A stretch of DNA of 64,000 bases. It comes from Novosphingobium sp. GTDB lineage: Bacteria > Pseudomonadota > Alphaproteobacteria > Sphingomonadales > Sphingomonadaceae. This document shows, one piece after another, positions 16,592 to 26,533 of the stretch (positions are counted from its first letter, which is position 1; the number at the start of each line of letters is the position of its first letter). Made by a program: the position numbers and the translations under genes. The notes under the pieces were generated by a model. The model was not told where the DNA came from. It did not search any database and worked only from the letters and a program-made list of their open reading frames with translations. Location: assembly GCF_020852455.1 (NCBI RefSeq), contig NZ_JADZAT010000027.1:1-64000 (forward strand), in the 5' to 3' direction.

Positions 16592-17820
16592 CCCAGCAAA
16601 CGCCTGATCGGATCCGTACGCTGGACCTGGTTCGCGGGATCGCGGTGCTGGGGATCCTGGTGGTCAACATGCCGGGCTTCGCCGGCACCGAGGTATCGCC
16701 GCTGACCCCGCACCTGCCGGTGGCGGGCAGCCTGGCCGACGAACGCGCCTTTGCCGCCAGCCTGGTGCTGTTCGAAGGCAAGATGCGCGCGCTGTTCACC
16801 CTGCTGTTCGGCGCCTCGATGCTGCTGTTCATCGAGCGCGCCGAGGCCCAGGGACGCGATGGTCAGGCGTTGCAGATCCGGCGGCTGGGGCTGCTCGCGC
16901 TGTTCGGCTACCTGCATTACGCGCTGCTGTGGTGGGGCGATATCCTGCTGATCTATGCCCTGCTGGGCCTGCTTGCGCTGGCCCTGCGCGAGATGGAGAA
17001 CACCCGCCTGGCGGTGGCAGCGGTGGCATTCTTCGTGCTGTGGCATCTGGTCGGCATGGCAACAACCTGGCCGGACATCGCGCTCGATGCTGCGGTGCGC
17101 GACGGCACCGCCAGCGCCAAGCAGTTGACGGCCCACCATGACAGTCTGGCCCAATATGCCCGCAATGCGGCAACCGACCTTGGCAACTACCGCATGGGCT
17201 GGCCCGATCAGGTGATCGAAAAGCTGACCGGCGCGCCATTCTCTCCGTTTGAAATCGCGCTCAATTCGCTGGGCGAAACCGTGCCGCTGATGCTGATCGG
17301 CATGGTGCTCTACCGCACCGGCTTCTTCGCTGGCGCCTGGCCGAAGCGGCGCCTGATCCAGCTTGCCGGTTGGGGTATCGGGCTGGGTACACTGATCACC
17401 GTGCTGATGGTCTGGTATGTCTGGCAGCTTGGCTTCCCGGCACCAAGCATGTTCGCCTTCGTCGTCTACTGGTCGGCGATCCCGCACCTGCTGGTAGCAA
17501 TGGGCTATCTGGCCGCACTGGTTCTGATCGCACCGCGGCTGCTCGATAGCTGGCTGGGAAACCGGCTTGAGGCTGCCGGTCGGATGGCCTTCAGCAACTA
17601 TATTCTATCCAGCCTGATCATGTGCGCGATCTTCTATGGCTGGGGGCTGGGTCTGGTCGGCACGGTCGGTCATGCCGGGCAGATCCCGTTCGTTTTGCTG
17701 GGCTGGACGGTGATGCTGGCGTGGAGCCAGCCGTGGCTCGCGCGATTCCATCAGGGACCGCTCGAATGGCTGTGGCGAAGCCTGACCGAACAAAGGGTAC
17801 TGGTATTTCGCAGAGGCTGA
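16588..17820 (+). CDS. DUF418 family membrane protein with probable CTG start
   Basis: A polytopic protein of about 410 residues, hydrophobic throughout with roughly 8-10 membrane segments. The family hallmark near the N-terminus, RIRTLDLVRGIAVLGILVVN, is encoded from 16609, upstream of the first conventional start (GTG 16645). Upstream in frame there is a stop at 16516 and no ATG, GTG or TTG before 16645. The best start is CTG 16588, which overlaps the preceding TGA stop (CTGA) and follows GGCGG. The C-terminal DUF418 region (AAGRMAFSNYILSSLIM) is intact. Function unknown; members are sometimes described as putative transporters. Confidence 0.85.
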   Translation: MTQQTPDRIRTLDLVRGIAVLGILVVNMPGFAGTEVSPLTPHLPVAGSLADERAFAASLVLFEGKMRALFTLLFGASMLLFIERAEAQGRDGQALQIRRLGLLALFGYLHYALLWWGDILLIYALLGLLALALREMENTRLAVAAVAFFVLWHLVGMATTWPDIALDAAVRDGTASAKQLTAHHDSLAQYARNAATDLGNYRMGWPDQVIEKLTGAPFSPFEIALNSLGETVPLMLIGMVLYRTGFFAGAWPKRRLIQLAGWGIGLGTLITVLMVWYVWQLGFPAPSMFAFVVYWSAIPHLLVAMGYLAALVLIAPRLLDSWLGNRLEAAGRMAFSNYILSSLIMCAIFYGWGLGLVGTVGHAGQIPFVLLGWTVMLAWSQPWLARFHQGPLEWLWRSLTEQRVLVFRRG

Positions 17821-17893
17821 TTGCACCGCCATTATTCATCTGCGATTAAGGCCCGCAACCGGATCAGAGCCGGAGCAAAAAGGGCCCCCACAC

Positions 17894-20182
17894 ATGTCGA
17901 ATTCGAACATCTTCCAATCCCGCAAGATCACTATCGCGGCGCGTCCTCTGGCGCTCGGTCTGGCCATCGGCCTGGCTGCCGCAGCCTCGCCCGCTTCGGC
18001 CACCTGCACCGCGGTCGGTCTGGTGGTGACCTGCACCGGCACTTCCGGCCCCTATGTCAACACCGCCAGCGGCGTTACGCTCAACGCGCAGAGCGGCGGC
18101 ACCGTGACGGGTCCGGTTGTCGTGGGCGACAATTCGACCACCACCAACTCGGGAACCTTCAATGGCGCGGCGGGCAGTGCTGCGCTGACCGTCGGGGCCA
18201 ACAGCTCGGTCACCAACGCCGCAGGGGCAACGCTTACCCAGGGCGGCGGCACCGCCGGGTCCGAAGGCGTGGTGCTGGGCGATTATTCGACGCTGACCAA
18301 CAATGGCACCCTGACCGCAGCCGCCGGCGTCAACGTCGCCCGGTTTGCACGTGGCGGCACTTTCATCAACAATGCCTCTGCGCCCGCCGCAGTGACCGGC
18401 AATGTGGTGTTCGGCCCCAGCCTGGGTGCTGACGTCAGCACCTTCACCAATCTCAACACCGCGTTCGGCTTTGCCGGCAATGTTTCGGCCAGCGGCAATT
18501 TCAACTTCAACAATGCGGGCAAATTTACCGGCAATGTGGTCCAGCAGCCCGCCGGCGGTACGGTGAACATCACCAACCAGACGGGCGGAACCTTTACCGG
18601 GCTGATCAACACCGGCGATTCCACCGTGGTCACCAACAACGGCACCATGACGCTGAACGGTCTTTCGGTGGTCGGCTCGTTCACTGCGGCCGGCACCAGC
18701 TTCACCAACAACAACGTCCTGAACCTGGGCAGCGCAACCACGATCGGCCGGCTCGACGTGAACGGCAACTTCACCCAGGCTGCCGGCGGCAAGCTGGGCA
18801 TCGGCATTCGTGTCCCGGGTTCGGCCGGCCCGATCGCCGGGACCACCTTCAGCCAGTTGCACACCTCGGGCACCGCAACTCTGGCCGGCACGCTCGCGCT
18901 GTCGGTTAGCAGCGGCTATTATCCCACCAATTCGCTCTACAACATTGTTGTGGGCGATACCGGCGTGACCGGCAGCTTCAGCACGATCACCGGCAACCAG
19001 CTGACCTTCATCACCTTTGTCCCGGTGGGGATCGTCAATCTGACTGGCAGCCAGCAGGCCTACCAGCTGCAGGTTCAGCGCACCACCACCTATGCCGCCG
19101 GGATTGGCACGACATCGACCGCCAACCAGCTGGCGATCGCCACGGCCTTCCAGCCGATGGTTCCCTATGCCGATACCCACCTGACCAGCAATGTCGCGGC
19201 ATTGGTCGGCGCGGTTGACGTGCTGACCGTCGCCCAGGCCCGGACCTTCTTCGATACGGTCAGCCCGGCGCCCTATCTGGCCTATGCCAATTCGATGCGC
19301 GATCATGCCAGCCTGTTCCAGCGGCAGGTTTCGCTGCGGATGTTCGATCACAACAGCGATCACGCGCAGAAGGGCTGGTGGTTCAACTTCGGCATGGGCG
19401 CGCTGAGCGGCCCGGTTACCGGCACCGACAAGACCAAGGTCACCGGCTGGAATGCGGCTGGCGGTTATGACTTCAGCGGTCCCAGCTATGTAATCGGCGC
19501 CGCCGCAGGCTATGCGCGCGGTTCGCTGAAGTACGCGCCGGGTTCGATGAACGGCAACGACAGCGCCTATCAGATCGGTGCCTATGGCCAGTATTCGATG
19601 GGTCCGCTGGTTGCCAGCGTGATCGTTGACTACCAGTTCGGCTCGCTCAAATCGACCAAGGCCATCACAGTCGGCACCGCCAGCGTCAGCGCGCTGGCCA
19701 GCACCAAGAGCCACCTGCTGACCGCACGCGGCACCCTGGGCGCCAATGTCGATGCGGGCGGGATCGCGTTCCGTCCCTTCGCCGGGGTTGAAGTCAATCG
19801 CGGTTCGATCAACGGGTTCACCGAAACCGGTGCCGGGGCTGCCAACCTGATCGTTGGCAAGATCAAGGCTGACCGTACCGACCTGATCGCCGGGGCGACC
19901 ATTGCCCGCAACACCGGCACCTGGCGCCCCTATGTCAAGGGCACCTATCGCACCCTGATCGGCACCGCCCCGTCAACCGCGATTTCGGCCCAGTTCGTTG
20001 ATGTTGCCGGGACCGGCTTCATCGTCAACGGCCGCGGCGCGGGCAAGAACGAGATCGACGTCGATGCCGGGCTCAACTGGGTTTCGGATGACGAAGGCGG
20101 GCTGTTCATTGCCTACCAGGGTACCTATCGCAACGATGTGACCAGCCACGGGTTCGTCGCCGGGATCCGGCTCGAATTCTGA
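17894..20182 (+). CDS. autotransporter outer-membrane beta-barrel protein
   Basis: A 762-residue protein with an extended signal peptide (hydrophobic PLALGLAIGLAAAASPASA). The passenger is low-complexity, Gly/Thr/Asn-rich and beta-helix-like, to about residue 400 (repeated TNNGTLT, TNNGTMT and NSGTF motifs). A C-terminal barrel of about 270 residues begins near GWWFNFGMG and ends in GIRLEF, the terminal Phe recognised by the BAM complex. The barrel should insert in the outer membrane and display the passenger. No protease or adhesin motif is recognisable in the passenger. A strong terminator follows. Confidence 0.88.
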   Translation: MSNSNIFQSRKITIAARPLALGLAIGLAAAASPASATCTAVGLVVTCTGTSGPYVNTASGVTLNAQSGGTVTGPVVVGDNSTTTNSGTFNGAAGSAALTVGANSSVTNAAGATLTQGGGTAGSEGVVLGDYSTLTNNGTLTAAAGVNVARFARGGTFINNASAPAAVTGNVVFGPSLGADVSTFTNLNTAFGFAGNVSASGNFNFNNAGKFTGNVVQQPAGGTVNITNQTGGTFTGLINTGDSTVVTNNGTMTLNGLSVVGSFTAAGTSFTNNNVLNLGSATTIGRLDVNGNFTQAAGGKLGIGIRVPGSAGPIAGTTFSQLHTSGTATLAGTLALSVSSGYYPTNSLYNIVVGDTGVTGSFSTITGNQLTFITFVPVGIVNLTGSQQAYQLQVQRTTTYAAGIGTTSTANQLAIATAFQPMVPYADTHLTSNVAALVGAVDVLTVAQARTFFDTVSPAPYLAYANSMRDHASLFQRQVSLRMFDHNSDHAQKGWWFNFGMGALSGPVTGTDKTKVTGWNAAGGYDFSGPSYVIGAAAGYARGSLKYAPGSMNGNDSAYQIGAYGQYSMGPLVASVIVDYQFGSLKSTKAITVGTASVSALASTKSHLLTARGTLGANVDAGGIAFRPFAGVEVNRGSINGFTETGAGAANLIVGKIKADRTDLIAGATIARNTGTWRPYVKGTYRTLIGTAPSTAISAQFVDVAGTGFIVNGRGAGKNEIDVDAGLNWVSDDEGGLFIAYQGTYRNDVTSHGFVAGIRLEF

Positions 20183-20204
20183 TCGCTGGTTCGATCGGCA
20201 CAAC

Positions 20205-20237
20205 AAAAGGGGCGCAGCGCAGGCTGCGCCCCTTTTT
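20205..20237 (+). terminator. rho-independent terminator
   Basis: A 13-bp stem AAAAGGGGCGCAG/CTGCGCCCCTTTT with a 6-base loop and five T at the 3' side. It lies between the autotransporter gene and convergent der; the A-run also gives a T-run on the minus strand. Confidence 0.9.
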
Positions 20238-20249
20238 CGTTCTACAGGA

Positions 20250-21659
20250 TCAGCGCTTGAACGGGTTCTTGGGGCTGCGCAGCGTCAGCCGCACCGGCAC
20301 CGCATCAAAGCCCAGATCGCGGCGAATGCCGTTGATCAGATAGCGCTGATAACTGGCCGGCAGGTCATCAAGCCGGGTCCCGAACAGCACAAAGCCCGGC
20401 GGGCGGGTCTTGGCCTGGGTGATGTAACGCAGCTTGATCCGCTTGCCGCCCGGTGCGGGCGGCGGGTTCTTTTCCAGCACCTCGTCGAACCAGCGGTTGA
20501 GCAAGGCGGTCGGCACCCGCTTTGACCAGGCGGCGCGGATCTCGAAGCCAACCTTGATCAGCGTGTCGAGCCCCTTGCCGGTCCGCGCCGAAACCGTGAG
20601 GACGGGCAAGCCCCGAACCTGGCTCAACCCTTCGTCAAGCGCGCCCTTGATCCCGTTGAACAGGCTGGAAGCGTCTTCGGCGGCATCCTTGCCGGCCACG
20701 TCCCACTTGTTGATCGCGATGATCAGCGCGCGGCCCTCTTCCAGCACCATCGAGGCGATCTTGAGGTCCTGATGCTCCAGTCCGCGTGTCGCGTCGAGCA
20801 GCAGGACCACCACTTCGGCAAAATCGATCGCATGGCGGGCATCGGCCACGGCCAGCTTTTCCAGCTTGTCGGTAACCTGCGCCTTCTTGCGCATCCCGGC
20901 GGTGTCGATCAGCCGGACCGGGCGTTCCTCACCGCTGTCGGGATCGGTCCACTGCCAGTCGATCGCGATCGAATCCCGGGTGATCCCGGCTTCGGGCCCG
21001 GTCAGCAGGCGATCTTCCTTGAGGAAGGCGTTGATCAGCGTGCTCTTGCCGGCATTGGGCCGCCCGACGATCGCCAGCTTGAGCGGCGCCTTGTTGAGCG
21101 CTTCCTCGTCTTCGGGATCGAACGGCTCGAATTCTTCGTCGTCCTGCTTGCCTTCAAGATATGGCAGCAGCGCTTCGAACAGGTCGGCGGTGCCTTCGCC
21201 GTGCTCGGCCGAAAACGGCACCGGCTCGCCAAAGCCCAGCGCGAAGCTTTCATAGACGCCGGCATCGCCGGCCCGGCCTTCGGCCTTGTTGGCCACCAGC
21301 ACCACCGGGACCGAGCTTTCGTGCAGATAGCGGCCGATCTCTTCGTCCAGCGGGGTCACCCCGGCCCGCGAATCGATCACGAACAGCGCGACATCGGCAC
21401 CGACCAGCGAGGCCTCGGTCTGTTGGCGCATCCGGCCCGGCAGGCTGGTGGAATCCTCGTCCTCCCACCCGGCGGTATCGACCACGGTGAAATCCAGCCC
21501 CAAGAGGTGCGCTTCACCAAACCGGCGGTCGCGCGTCACCCCGGGCTGGTCATCGACCAGCGCCAGCCTTTTGCCCACCAGCCGGTTCCACAATGTCGAT
21601 TTGCCGACATTGGGACGACCGATAATGATGACCGTCGGGAGTTTGGGAGGAAGCGCCAT
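20250..21659 (-). CDS. der: ribosome biogenesis GTPase Der (EngA)
   Basis: A tandem-GTPase 50S assembly factor of 469 residues. The first G domain starts at residue 9 (GRPNVGKS) with DTAG. The second (GRPNAGKS, then DTAGMRKKAQ and NKWD) begins near residue 195. An acidic linker (DDEEFEPFDPEDEEALN) separates them, and a C-terminal KH-like domain ends in SPKNPFKR. ATG 21659 (MALPPKLPTVIIIG) was chosen because it places the P-loop at the usual distance; the in-frame upstream start adds 16 unlikely residues. Divergent from the CHAP gene. Confidence 0.97.
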   Translation of the reverse strand: MALPPKLPTVIIIGRPNVGKSTLWNRLVGKRLALVDDQPGVTRDRRFGEAHLLGLDFTVVDTAGWEDEDSTSLPGRMRQQTEASLVGADVALFVIDSRAGVTPLDEEIGRYLHESSVPVVLVANKAEGRAGDAGVYESFALGFGEPVPFSAEHGEGTADLFEALLPYLEGKQDDEEFEPFDPEDEEALNKAPLKLAIVGRPNAGKSTLINAFLKEDRLLTGPEAGITRDSIAIDWQWTDPDSGEERPVRLIDTAGMRKKAQVTDKLEKLAVADARHAIDFAEVVVLLLDATRGLEHQDLKIASMVLEEGRALIIAINKWDVAGKDAAEDASSLFNGIKGALDEGLSQVRGLPVLTVSARTGKGLDTLIKVGFEIRAAWSKRVPTALLNRWFDEVLEKNPPPAPGGKRIKLRYITQAKTRPPGFVLFGTRLDDLPASYQRYLINGIRRDLGFDAVPVRLTLRSPKNPFKR

Positions 21660-21774
21660 TTGCGCGCATGTGCGCCGGGCCGAACCGTTTTGCAAGGCGA
21701 ACGGCAAAGGTTGACGGCGCGTTTACCAAACCGCGCAGCTTCGCCCTAACCATCTAACCCTAGTTTCCGCCACC

Positions 21775-22431
21775 ATGATGAAGCGGATCCTCCTGGTGGC
21801 GAGTGCCGGACTGGGGCTGGCAATAAGCCCGCTCGATGCCCGCGTGGTACTCGGTGATGACAGTGCAGTCACGGGCGGCGGGGCGGAATCCCTGCCGCCC
21901 TACCTGCAGTGCGTGCCCTATGCCCGCCAGCTGACCGGGATCCAGATTCGCGGCGACGCCTGGACCTGGTGGGACCAGGCCGAAGGCCGCTATTCACGGG
22001 GCTTTGCGCCCAAGGTCGGCGCAGTCATGGCGCTGAAGCCCCATGGCAACTCGCGCTTGGGCCATGTCGCCGCGGTCAGCAAGATCCTCGATTCGCGCAC
22101 GATCCTGATCCGCCATGCCAACTGGAGCCCGATCAACGGCCGCCGCGGCCAGATCGAGGACAACGTCAAGGTGATCGACGTGTCGGAAGCCAACGACTGG
22201 AGCGCGGTCCGCGTCTGGTACGCCCCGATCCAGGCGCTGGGCGGCTCGCACTGGCCGGTGCAGGGCTTCATCTATCCCAAGAAGCCGAAGAAGAACGAAC
22301 AGCCGACCCGCCAGTCGCTGCCCGACTGGCCCGAAGCGCCCAAGGGTTCGAAAGCGGCCAAGGCCAGCAAGCCCACCAAACCGGGCAAGGATCCGATCGG
22401 CGATATCATCGCCCGGAAAATGCGCTGGTAA
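21775..22431 (+). CDS. CHAP-domain amidase/peptidase, exported
   Basis: A 218-residue protein with a signal peptide (MKRILLVASAGLGLAISPLDA) and a CHAP (NlpC/P60-like) domain. The likely catalytic Cys is in LQCVPYARQ, the His in RLGHVAAV and a third residue in RHANWS. A Lys/Pro-rich tail of about 50 residues follows. Such domains cleave peptidoglycan cross-bridges or the Ala-amide bond. Two adjacent ATG codons (21775, 21778) could both serve as start. Divergent from der; no operon partner. Confidence 0.85.
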   Translation: MMKRILLVASAGLGLAISPLDARVVLGDDSAVTGGGAESLPPYLQCVPYARQLTGIQIRGDAWTWWDQAEGRYSRGFAPKVGAVMALKPHGNSRLGHVAAVSKILDSRTILIRHANWSPINGRRGQIEDNVKVIDVSEANDWSAVRVWYAPIQALGGSHWPVQGFIYPKKPKKNEQPTRQSLPDWPEAPKGSKAAKASKPTKPGKDPIGDIIARKMRW

Positions 22432-22488
22432 GCAGCCCATTCCTTACCCGCTTGTGGCATTCGCCAGGAACGGAGAGGAATTGGAAAC

Positions 22489-22776
22489 TCAGGCCTTCGC
22501 TACCGGCGCGTCTTCGCCCAGGTCTTCGTACCAGGCTTCGACCGGACCGTTGAGCTTGATGGTCAGCGGCTGGCCATGGCGATCCATGGTCTTGCCGGCC
22601 TGAACCCGCACCCAGCCTTCGGAAATGCAATATTCCTCGATGTTGGTGCGCACCACGCCCTTGAAACGGATGCCGATGCCGCGCATCAGCTTGTCCTGGT
22701 CAAAGAACTCGCTGCGCGGGCTGATTGCAATACGATCGGGCGGCACGTCTGCGCCGGATTTGGTTTCTTCGCTCAT
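22489..22776 (-). CDS. DUF3297 family protein
   Basis: A 95-residue cytoplasmic protein matching DUF3297 throughout (PPDRIAISPRSEFFD, KGVVRTNIEEYCISEGWVRV, then GPVEAWYEDLG). This small family is frequent in Proteobacteria, including sphingomonads, and has no known role. ATG 22776 (MSEETKSG) is used; an upstream in-frame start would add 12 residues. It is a single-gene unit. Confidence 0.85.
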   Translation of the reverse strand: MSEETKSGADVPPDRIAISPRSEFFDQDKLMRGIGIRFKGVVRTNIEEYCISEGWVRVQAGKTMDRHGQPLTIKLNGPVEAWYEDLGEDAPVAKA

Positions 22777-22881
22777 GAATTGCGCCTCTAGGACGCTTTG
22801 CCCGCTTGTCAATTCGCGGCGAGCGCTCTAAGGGCGCGCTTCGCTTCGTCGAATGGCCCTTGCGGCCTTTGACCGGGAAGT

Positions 22882-22956
22882 GGGCGCGTAGCTCAGCGGT
22901 AGAGCACACCCTTCACACGGGTGGGGTCACAGGTTCAATCCCTGTCGCGCCCACCA
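22882..22956 (+). tRNA. tRNA-Val (anticodon CAC)
   Basis: Acceptor arms GGGCGCG and CGCGCCC pair, with discriminator A and encoded CCA (22954-22956). D-arm GCTCAGCGGTAGAGC; anticodon arm CACCC-TTCACAC-GGGTG gives CAC; T-arm AGGTTCAATCC. Length 75 bases with CCA. Confidence 0.97.
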
Positions 22957-22967
22957 CTTCCTTCCAG

Positions 22968-24392
22968 CTAGCGGCCGATCAGGCCCAGCGCGTGGCGGAT
23001 GAACGCGTCGCGATCGGCCACCCACTGCGATCCGGCGGGCAATTGCGGATCGGTGAAGGTCCAGCCTTCCTTCGAATAGACCCGGGCAAAGCGCCCCCTG
23101 GTGTTGAACGCCAGCGAAACCATGCGCTGCTGGGCGCGGGTAGTCCGATCGCCGCCTTCGACCACTGTGCCGCCGGGTTCGAAATTGGTGCCCTGCGGGC
23201 GCAGTGCGAAGACGTAGGGTTCGGTCCGGTAGCTATCGACCGAGGTGTTGAAGAACACCGAGAGATAGACCTGATCGAGCGCGGTGAGCGGCGCGGCCGG
23301 CATGCGCCAGCGCGGATCGACCATCAGGTTCCAGGGATAGAGCCCGGGCTGGCCGTACATGATCTCTGCCCGCAGATCGACCAGCGTATCGCGCACCGCC
23401 TGGGCCGGCATCAGCCGCTTGATGTTAAGGCCATTGGACCAGGTGAAGCCGAACGAGGAGATATCGAGCGGCGGCATTGCCGATGGCGGCGCGCCGTTGG
23501 GCGTGTTGGCCACCGTGACGTTCTCGTAGATCCGAAGGTACGCCTTGTCCTTCAGCTGGTGCCCGCTGGCCTGATCGGCCCAGCCGCGCTGGCCCCGCCA
23601 GACCGAATTGCGCAGGTGCGAGACCAGGATGCCGTTGATGTAGGTCGCGTGTTCCTGATCGACATTGGTGCCGACATTGCCGGTAAATTCGCTGTCTTCG
23701 ACATAGAGCATGGTCTGCCCGCCGGGCACGAACAGCGCATTCTTGCCGCCGAAGATCTTCGAACGGCGGATCACCGCAGTGAACAGTCCCGGCGGCGCGC
23801 CTTCGAATGCCTCCAGATGGACCGCGCCCTTGGGCTGGATCGCGTTCGGAAAGTCGAGCTCGATGTCCGACATTTCGAAGTGAACCCGCTGGTTGGCAAT
23901 TCCCAGCAGTCGCAGAGTCACCGTCGCCCACTGGTCGCCGCTGCGGAAGGCCACCCGCTGACCCGGAATCGAGGAGCGCAAGATGTACTGCGCGGTGTGC
24001 GCCGATCCGGCGATCTGCGGCACCCACGGGTAGAACGGATAGACGCAGGGGTTGCCGGACCGGTCCTTCGCCTCATAGACGATCTCGAACCCGCCTTCGG
24101 CCCGCCCGCCCAGCGAAGCGCCATCGCGGCCCTGCCACACCTCGCGCCCCGCCGCGCGCGAGGCATCGCACTTGACGAACAGGCGCTCCGCCGGGCGGCG
24201 CAGCCCCTGCATTGGCATGTAGAACGGATAGGCATTCGCGGCGGCCGGAGGCGGCGCGACCGGCTGGATCGTTGCCACCGGGGCCGCCGGTGCGGGTGCA
24301 GCGCGGACCTGCGCACCGCCCTGTCCTGCCGCCCAGGCCGCAGCGGCGCCGCCCATGGCGGCCAGGGTCAAGAGAACGATCCTGCGTTTCAT
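22968..24392 (-). CDS. secreted protein of unknown function, beta-helix-like
   Basis: A 474-residue protein with a signal peptide ([22 protein letters not shown]) and a Pro/Ala-rich linker. The central part (about 130-290) is built of short beta-strand repeats with turns ([47 protein letters not shown]), the look of a right-handed parallel beta-helix as in pectate-lyase-like proteins. I see no catalytic motif that I can assign. It is convergent with tRNA-Val and divergent from serS, with no operon partner. It could be a polysaccharide-active or envelope structural protein; function unassigned. Confidence 0.75.
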   Translation of the reverse strand: MKRRIVLLTLAAMGGAAAAWAAGQGGAQVRAAPAPAAPVATIQPVAPPPAAANAYPFYMPMQGLRRPAERLFVKCDASRAAGREVWQGRDGASLGGRAEGGFEIVYEAKDRSGNPCVYPFYPWVPQIAGSAHTAQYILRSSIPGQRVAFRSGDQWATVTLRLLGIANQRVHFEMSDIELDFPNAIQPKGAVHLEAFEGAPPGLFTAVIRRSKIFGGKNALFVPGGQTMLYVEDSEFTGNVGTNVDQEHATYINGILVSHLRNSVWRGQRGWADQASGHQLKDKAYLRIYENVTVANTPNGAPPSAMPPLDISSFGFTWSNGLNIKRLMPAQAVRDTLVDLRAEIMYGQPGLYPWNLMVDPRWRMPAAPLTALDQVYLSVFFNTSVDSYRTEPYVFALRPQGTNFEPGGTVVEGGDRTTRAQQRMVSLAFNTRGRFARVYSKEGWTFTDPQLPAGSQWVADRDAFIRHALGLIGR

Positions 24393-24491
24393 CGCCGCAG
24401 CCTATGCACCCGTGGCCGTTACCGGCAAGTGAACTCTTGCCACTGTCCCGGCCTTGCACCGTTCGGGCCGAAGCGGCATAGGCCTCTACCC

Positions 24492-25769
24492 ATGCACGAT
24501 ATCAAGTCCATCCGCGAGAACCCCGAAGCTTTCGACGCCGGTCTGGCCCGCCGCGGGGTAGAGCCGCTTTCGGCCCAGATCCTGGCCCTCGATGCCCAGC
24601 GGCGCGCGGTCGCGACCCGCACGCAGGAGGCGCAGAGCCGCCGCAACGATGCCAGCAAGCTGATCGGCGCGGCGATGGGCCGGGGCGACAAGGATGAGGC
24701 CGAACGGCTCAAGGCCGAAGTGGCCGCGCTCAAGGACACCCTGCCCGCGCTTGAAGGGGAAGAGCGCGATCTGACGCAGCGGCTCAACAATGAGCTGGCG
24801 CGCTATCCCAACCTGCCCGCCGCCGACGTTCCCGATGGCGAGGACGAGAGCCAGAATGTCGAGGTCAGCCGCTGGGGCACCCCGCGCAAGTTCAACTTTG
24901 CGCCGAAGGAGCATGCTGATCTGGGTCCGGCGCTGGGCCTCGATTTCGAAACCGGCGCGCTGATTTCAGGGGCGCGGTTCACCTTCCTGCGCGGCCAGAT
25001 GGCCCGGCTGCAACGCGCGCTGGGGCAGTTCATGCTCGATCACCAGACGGTCGAGAACGGCTATGTCGAGAATGTAACGCCGCTGCTGGTGCGTGAAGAA
25101 GCGCTGTTCGGGACCGGGCAGCTCCCCAAGTTCGCCGAGGACAATTTCCAGACCACCGACGGGCGCTGGCTGATCCCCACCGCCGAGGTTTCGCTGACCA
25201 ATTCGGTGCGCGAGCAGATCCTGACCGAAGGTGCACTGCCGATGCGGATGACCGCGCTTACCCCGTGTTTCCGCAGCGAGGCCGGTGCGGCGGGCAAGGA
25301 CACCCGTGGTTATATCCGCCAGCACCAGTTCGAAAAGGTTGAGCTGGTGACGATCTGCAAGCCCGAGGATTCCGCAGCCGAGCATGAGCGGATGACGGCG
25401 GCCGCGGAATCGATCCTCCAGGCGCTGGAACTGCCCTACCGCAAGGTCGTGCTCTGCGCGGGCGACATGGGCTTCACCGCGCAGAAGACCTATGATCTGG
25501 AAGTCTGGCTGCCCGGGCAGGATACCTACCGCGAGATTTCCTCATGCTCCAACTGCGGCGCCTTCCAGGCGCGGCGGATGAACGCGCGCTACCGGCCCGA
25601 GGGGCAGAAGGGCACTGAATTCGTCCACACGCTCAACGGTTCGGGCCTCGCCGTGGGGCGCACGCTGGTGGCGGTGCTGGAAAATTACCAGCAGGAAGAC
25701 GGCTCGGTAGAAATCCCGGCAGCGCTGCTGCCCTACATGGGCGGGATCGACCGTCTGGTCCCGGCCTGA
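24492..25769 (+). CDS. serS: serine--tRNA ligase
   Basis: Charges tRNA-Ser. The 425-residue protein has the N-terminal coiled-coil tRNA-binding arm (about 25-110). The class II core carries motif 2 ([20 protein letters not shown]) and motif 3 ([16 protein letters not shown]). Start ATG 24492 ([14 protein letters not shown]) is the family start. An open frame continues upstream through the tRNA-Val gene, but that extension is not coding. Its TGA stop overlaps the ATG of surE (TGATG), so serS-surE-LysM form an operon. Confidence 0.97.
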   Translation: MHDIKSIRENPEAFDAGLARRGVEPLSAQILALDAQRRAVATRTQEAQSRRNDASKLIGAAMGRGDKDEAERLKAEVAALKDTLPALEGEERDLTQRLNNELARYPNLPAADVPDGEDESQNVEVSRWGTPRKFNFAPKEHADLGPALGLDFETGALISGARFTFLRGQMARLQRALGQFMLDHQTVENGYVENVTPLLVREEALFGTGQLPKFAEDNFQTTDGRWLIPTAEVSLTNSVREQILTEGALPMRMTALTPCFRSEAGAAGKDTRGYIRQHQFEKVELVTICKPEDSAAEHERMTAAAESILQALELPYRKVVLCAGDMGFTAQKTYDLEVWLPGQDTYREISSCSNCGAFQARRMNARYRPEGQKGTEFVHTLNGSGLAVGRTLVAVLENYQQEDGSVEIPAALLPYMGGIDRLVPA

Positions 25770-26533
25770 TGCGCATCCTCCTCACCAACGACGACGGCAT
25801 CCATGCCCCCGGCCTTGACGTGCTGGAGGCGATTGCGCGGCAGTTTTCCGACGATGTCTGGGTGGTCGCCCCGGCCGAGGAACAGTCGGGCGCGGGCCAT
25901 TCGCTCACGCTGGGGCGCCCGGTCCGGCTGCGGCAGTTCGGCGAGCGGCGCTTTGCGGTGTCCGGCACGCCCACCGATGCGGTGATGATGGCGCTGAGGA
26001 AGGTCCTGCCGGGCAAGCCCGATGTAGTGCTTTCCGGCGTCAATCGCGGGGCAAACCTGGGCGATGACGTGACCTATTCGGGCACCGTTTCGGCCGCGAT
26101 CGAGGGTGCGCTGGCCGGAATTCCGGCGATCGCGCTGAGCCAAGTCTATGAAAAGGAAGGAATGGGCGACAGCGTTCCCTTTTCGGCGGCTGAGGCCTGG
26201 GGGGCGAAAGTGGTGGGGCCGCTGCTGCAGGCGCCGTTTGCGCCGCGCACCGTGATCAATGTCAACTTCCCGCCGGTCGCGGCCGCAGATGTCCACGGAA
26301 TTCGCGTGGTTCGCCAAGGATTTCATGACTATGCGCGCGGATCGGTGGTTGAAGGAACCGATCCCAGGGGTTACCAGTACTACTGGTTCGGCCTGCATGG
26401 GATCGAGCATACGCCCGGCCATGCAACCGACCTTGAAGCGATCCAGGACGGGTACATCAGCGTGACACCACTGCAACTTGACCTGACCCACGATGCGTCC
26501 CTGGCGGCACTGGCCGGACGGTTCGCAGGGTGA
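25769..26533 (+). CDS. surE: 5'/3'-nucleotidase SurE
   Basis: Metal-dependent nucleoside monophosphatase of 254 residues. The metal site is visible: ILLTNDDGIHAPG (Asp8-Asp9), the EEQSGAGHS loop, and SGVNRGANLGDDVTYSGTV. Start ATG 25769 shares a base with the serS stop. The following LysM/M23 gene starts within its last codons (GTGA). The order surE then a LysM/M23 NlpD-like gene recalls the surE-pcm-nlpD block; pcm is absent here. Confidence 0.96.
   Translation: MRILLTNDDGIHAPGLDVLEAIARQFSDDVWVVAPAEEQSGAGHSLTLGRPVRLRQFGERRFAVSGTPTDAVMMALRKVLPGKPDVVLSGVNRGANLGDDVTYSGTVSAAIEGALAGIPAIALSQVYEKEGMGDSVPFSAAEAWGAKVVGPLLQAPFAPRTVINVNFPPVAAADVHGIRVVRQGFHDYARGSVVEGTDPRGYQYYWFGLHGIEHTPGHATDLEAIQDGYISVTPLQLDLTHDASLAALAGRFAG

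Noticed and set aside
17864..19714. A 616-codon open frame antisense to the autotransporter gene
   Set aside because: High GC content creates long antisense frames. It has no start context or family resemblance, while the plus-strand frame has a signal peptide and a terminal Phe barrel.
22806..24491. A long open frame continuous with serS that runs through tRNA-Val
   Set aside because: It crosses a complete tRNA gene and is antisense to the secreted beta-helix-like gene. SerRS homology begins exactly at ATG 24492.
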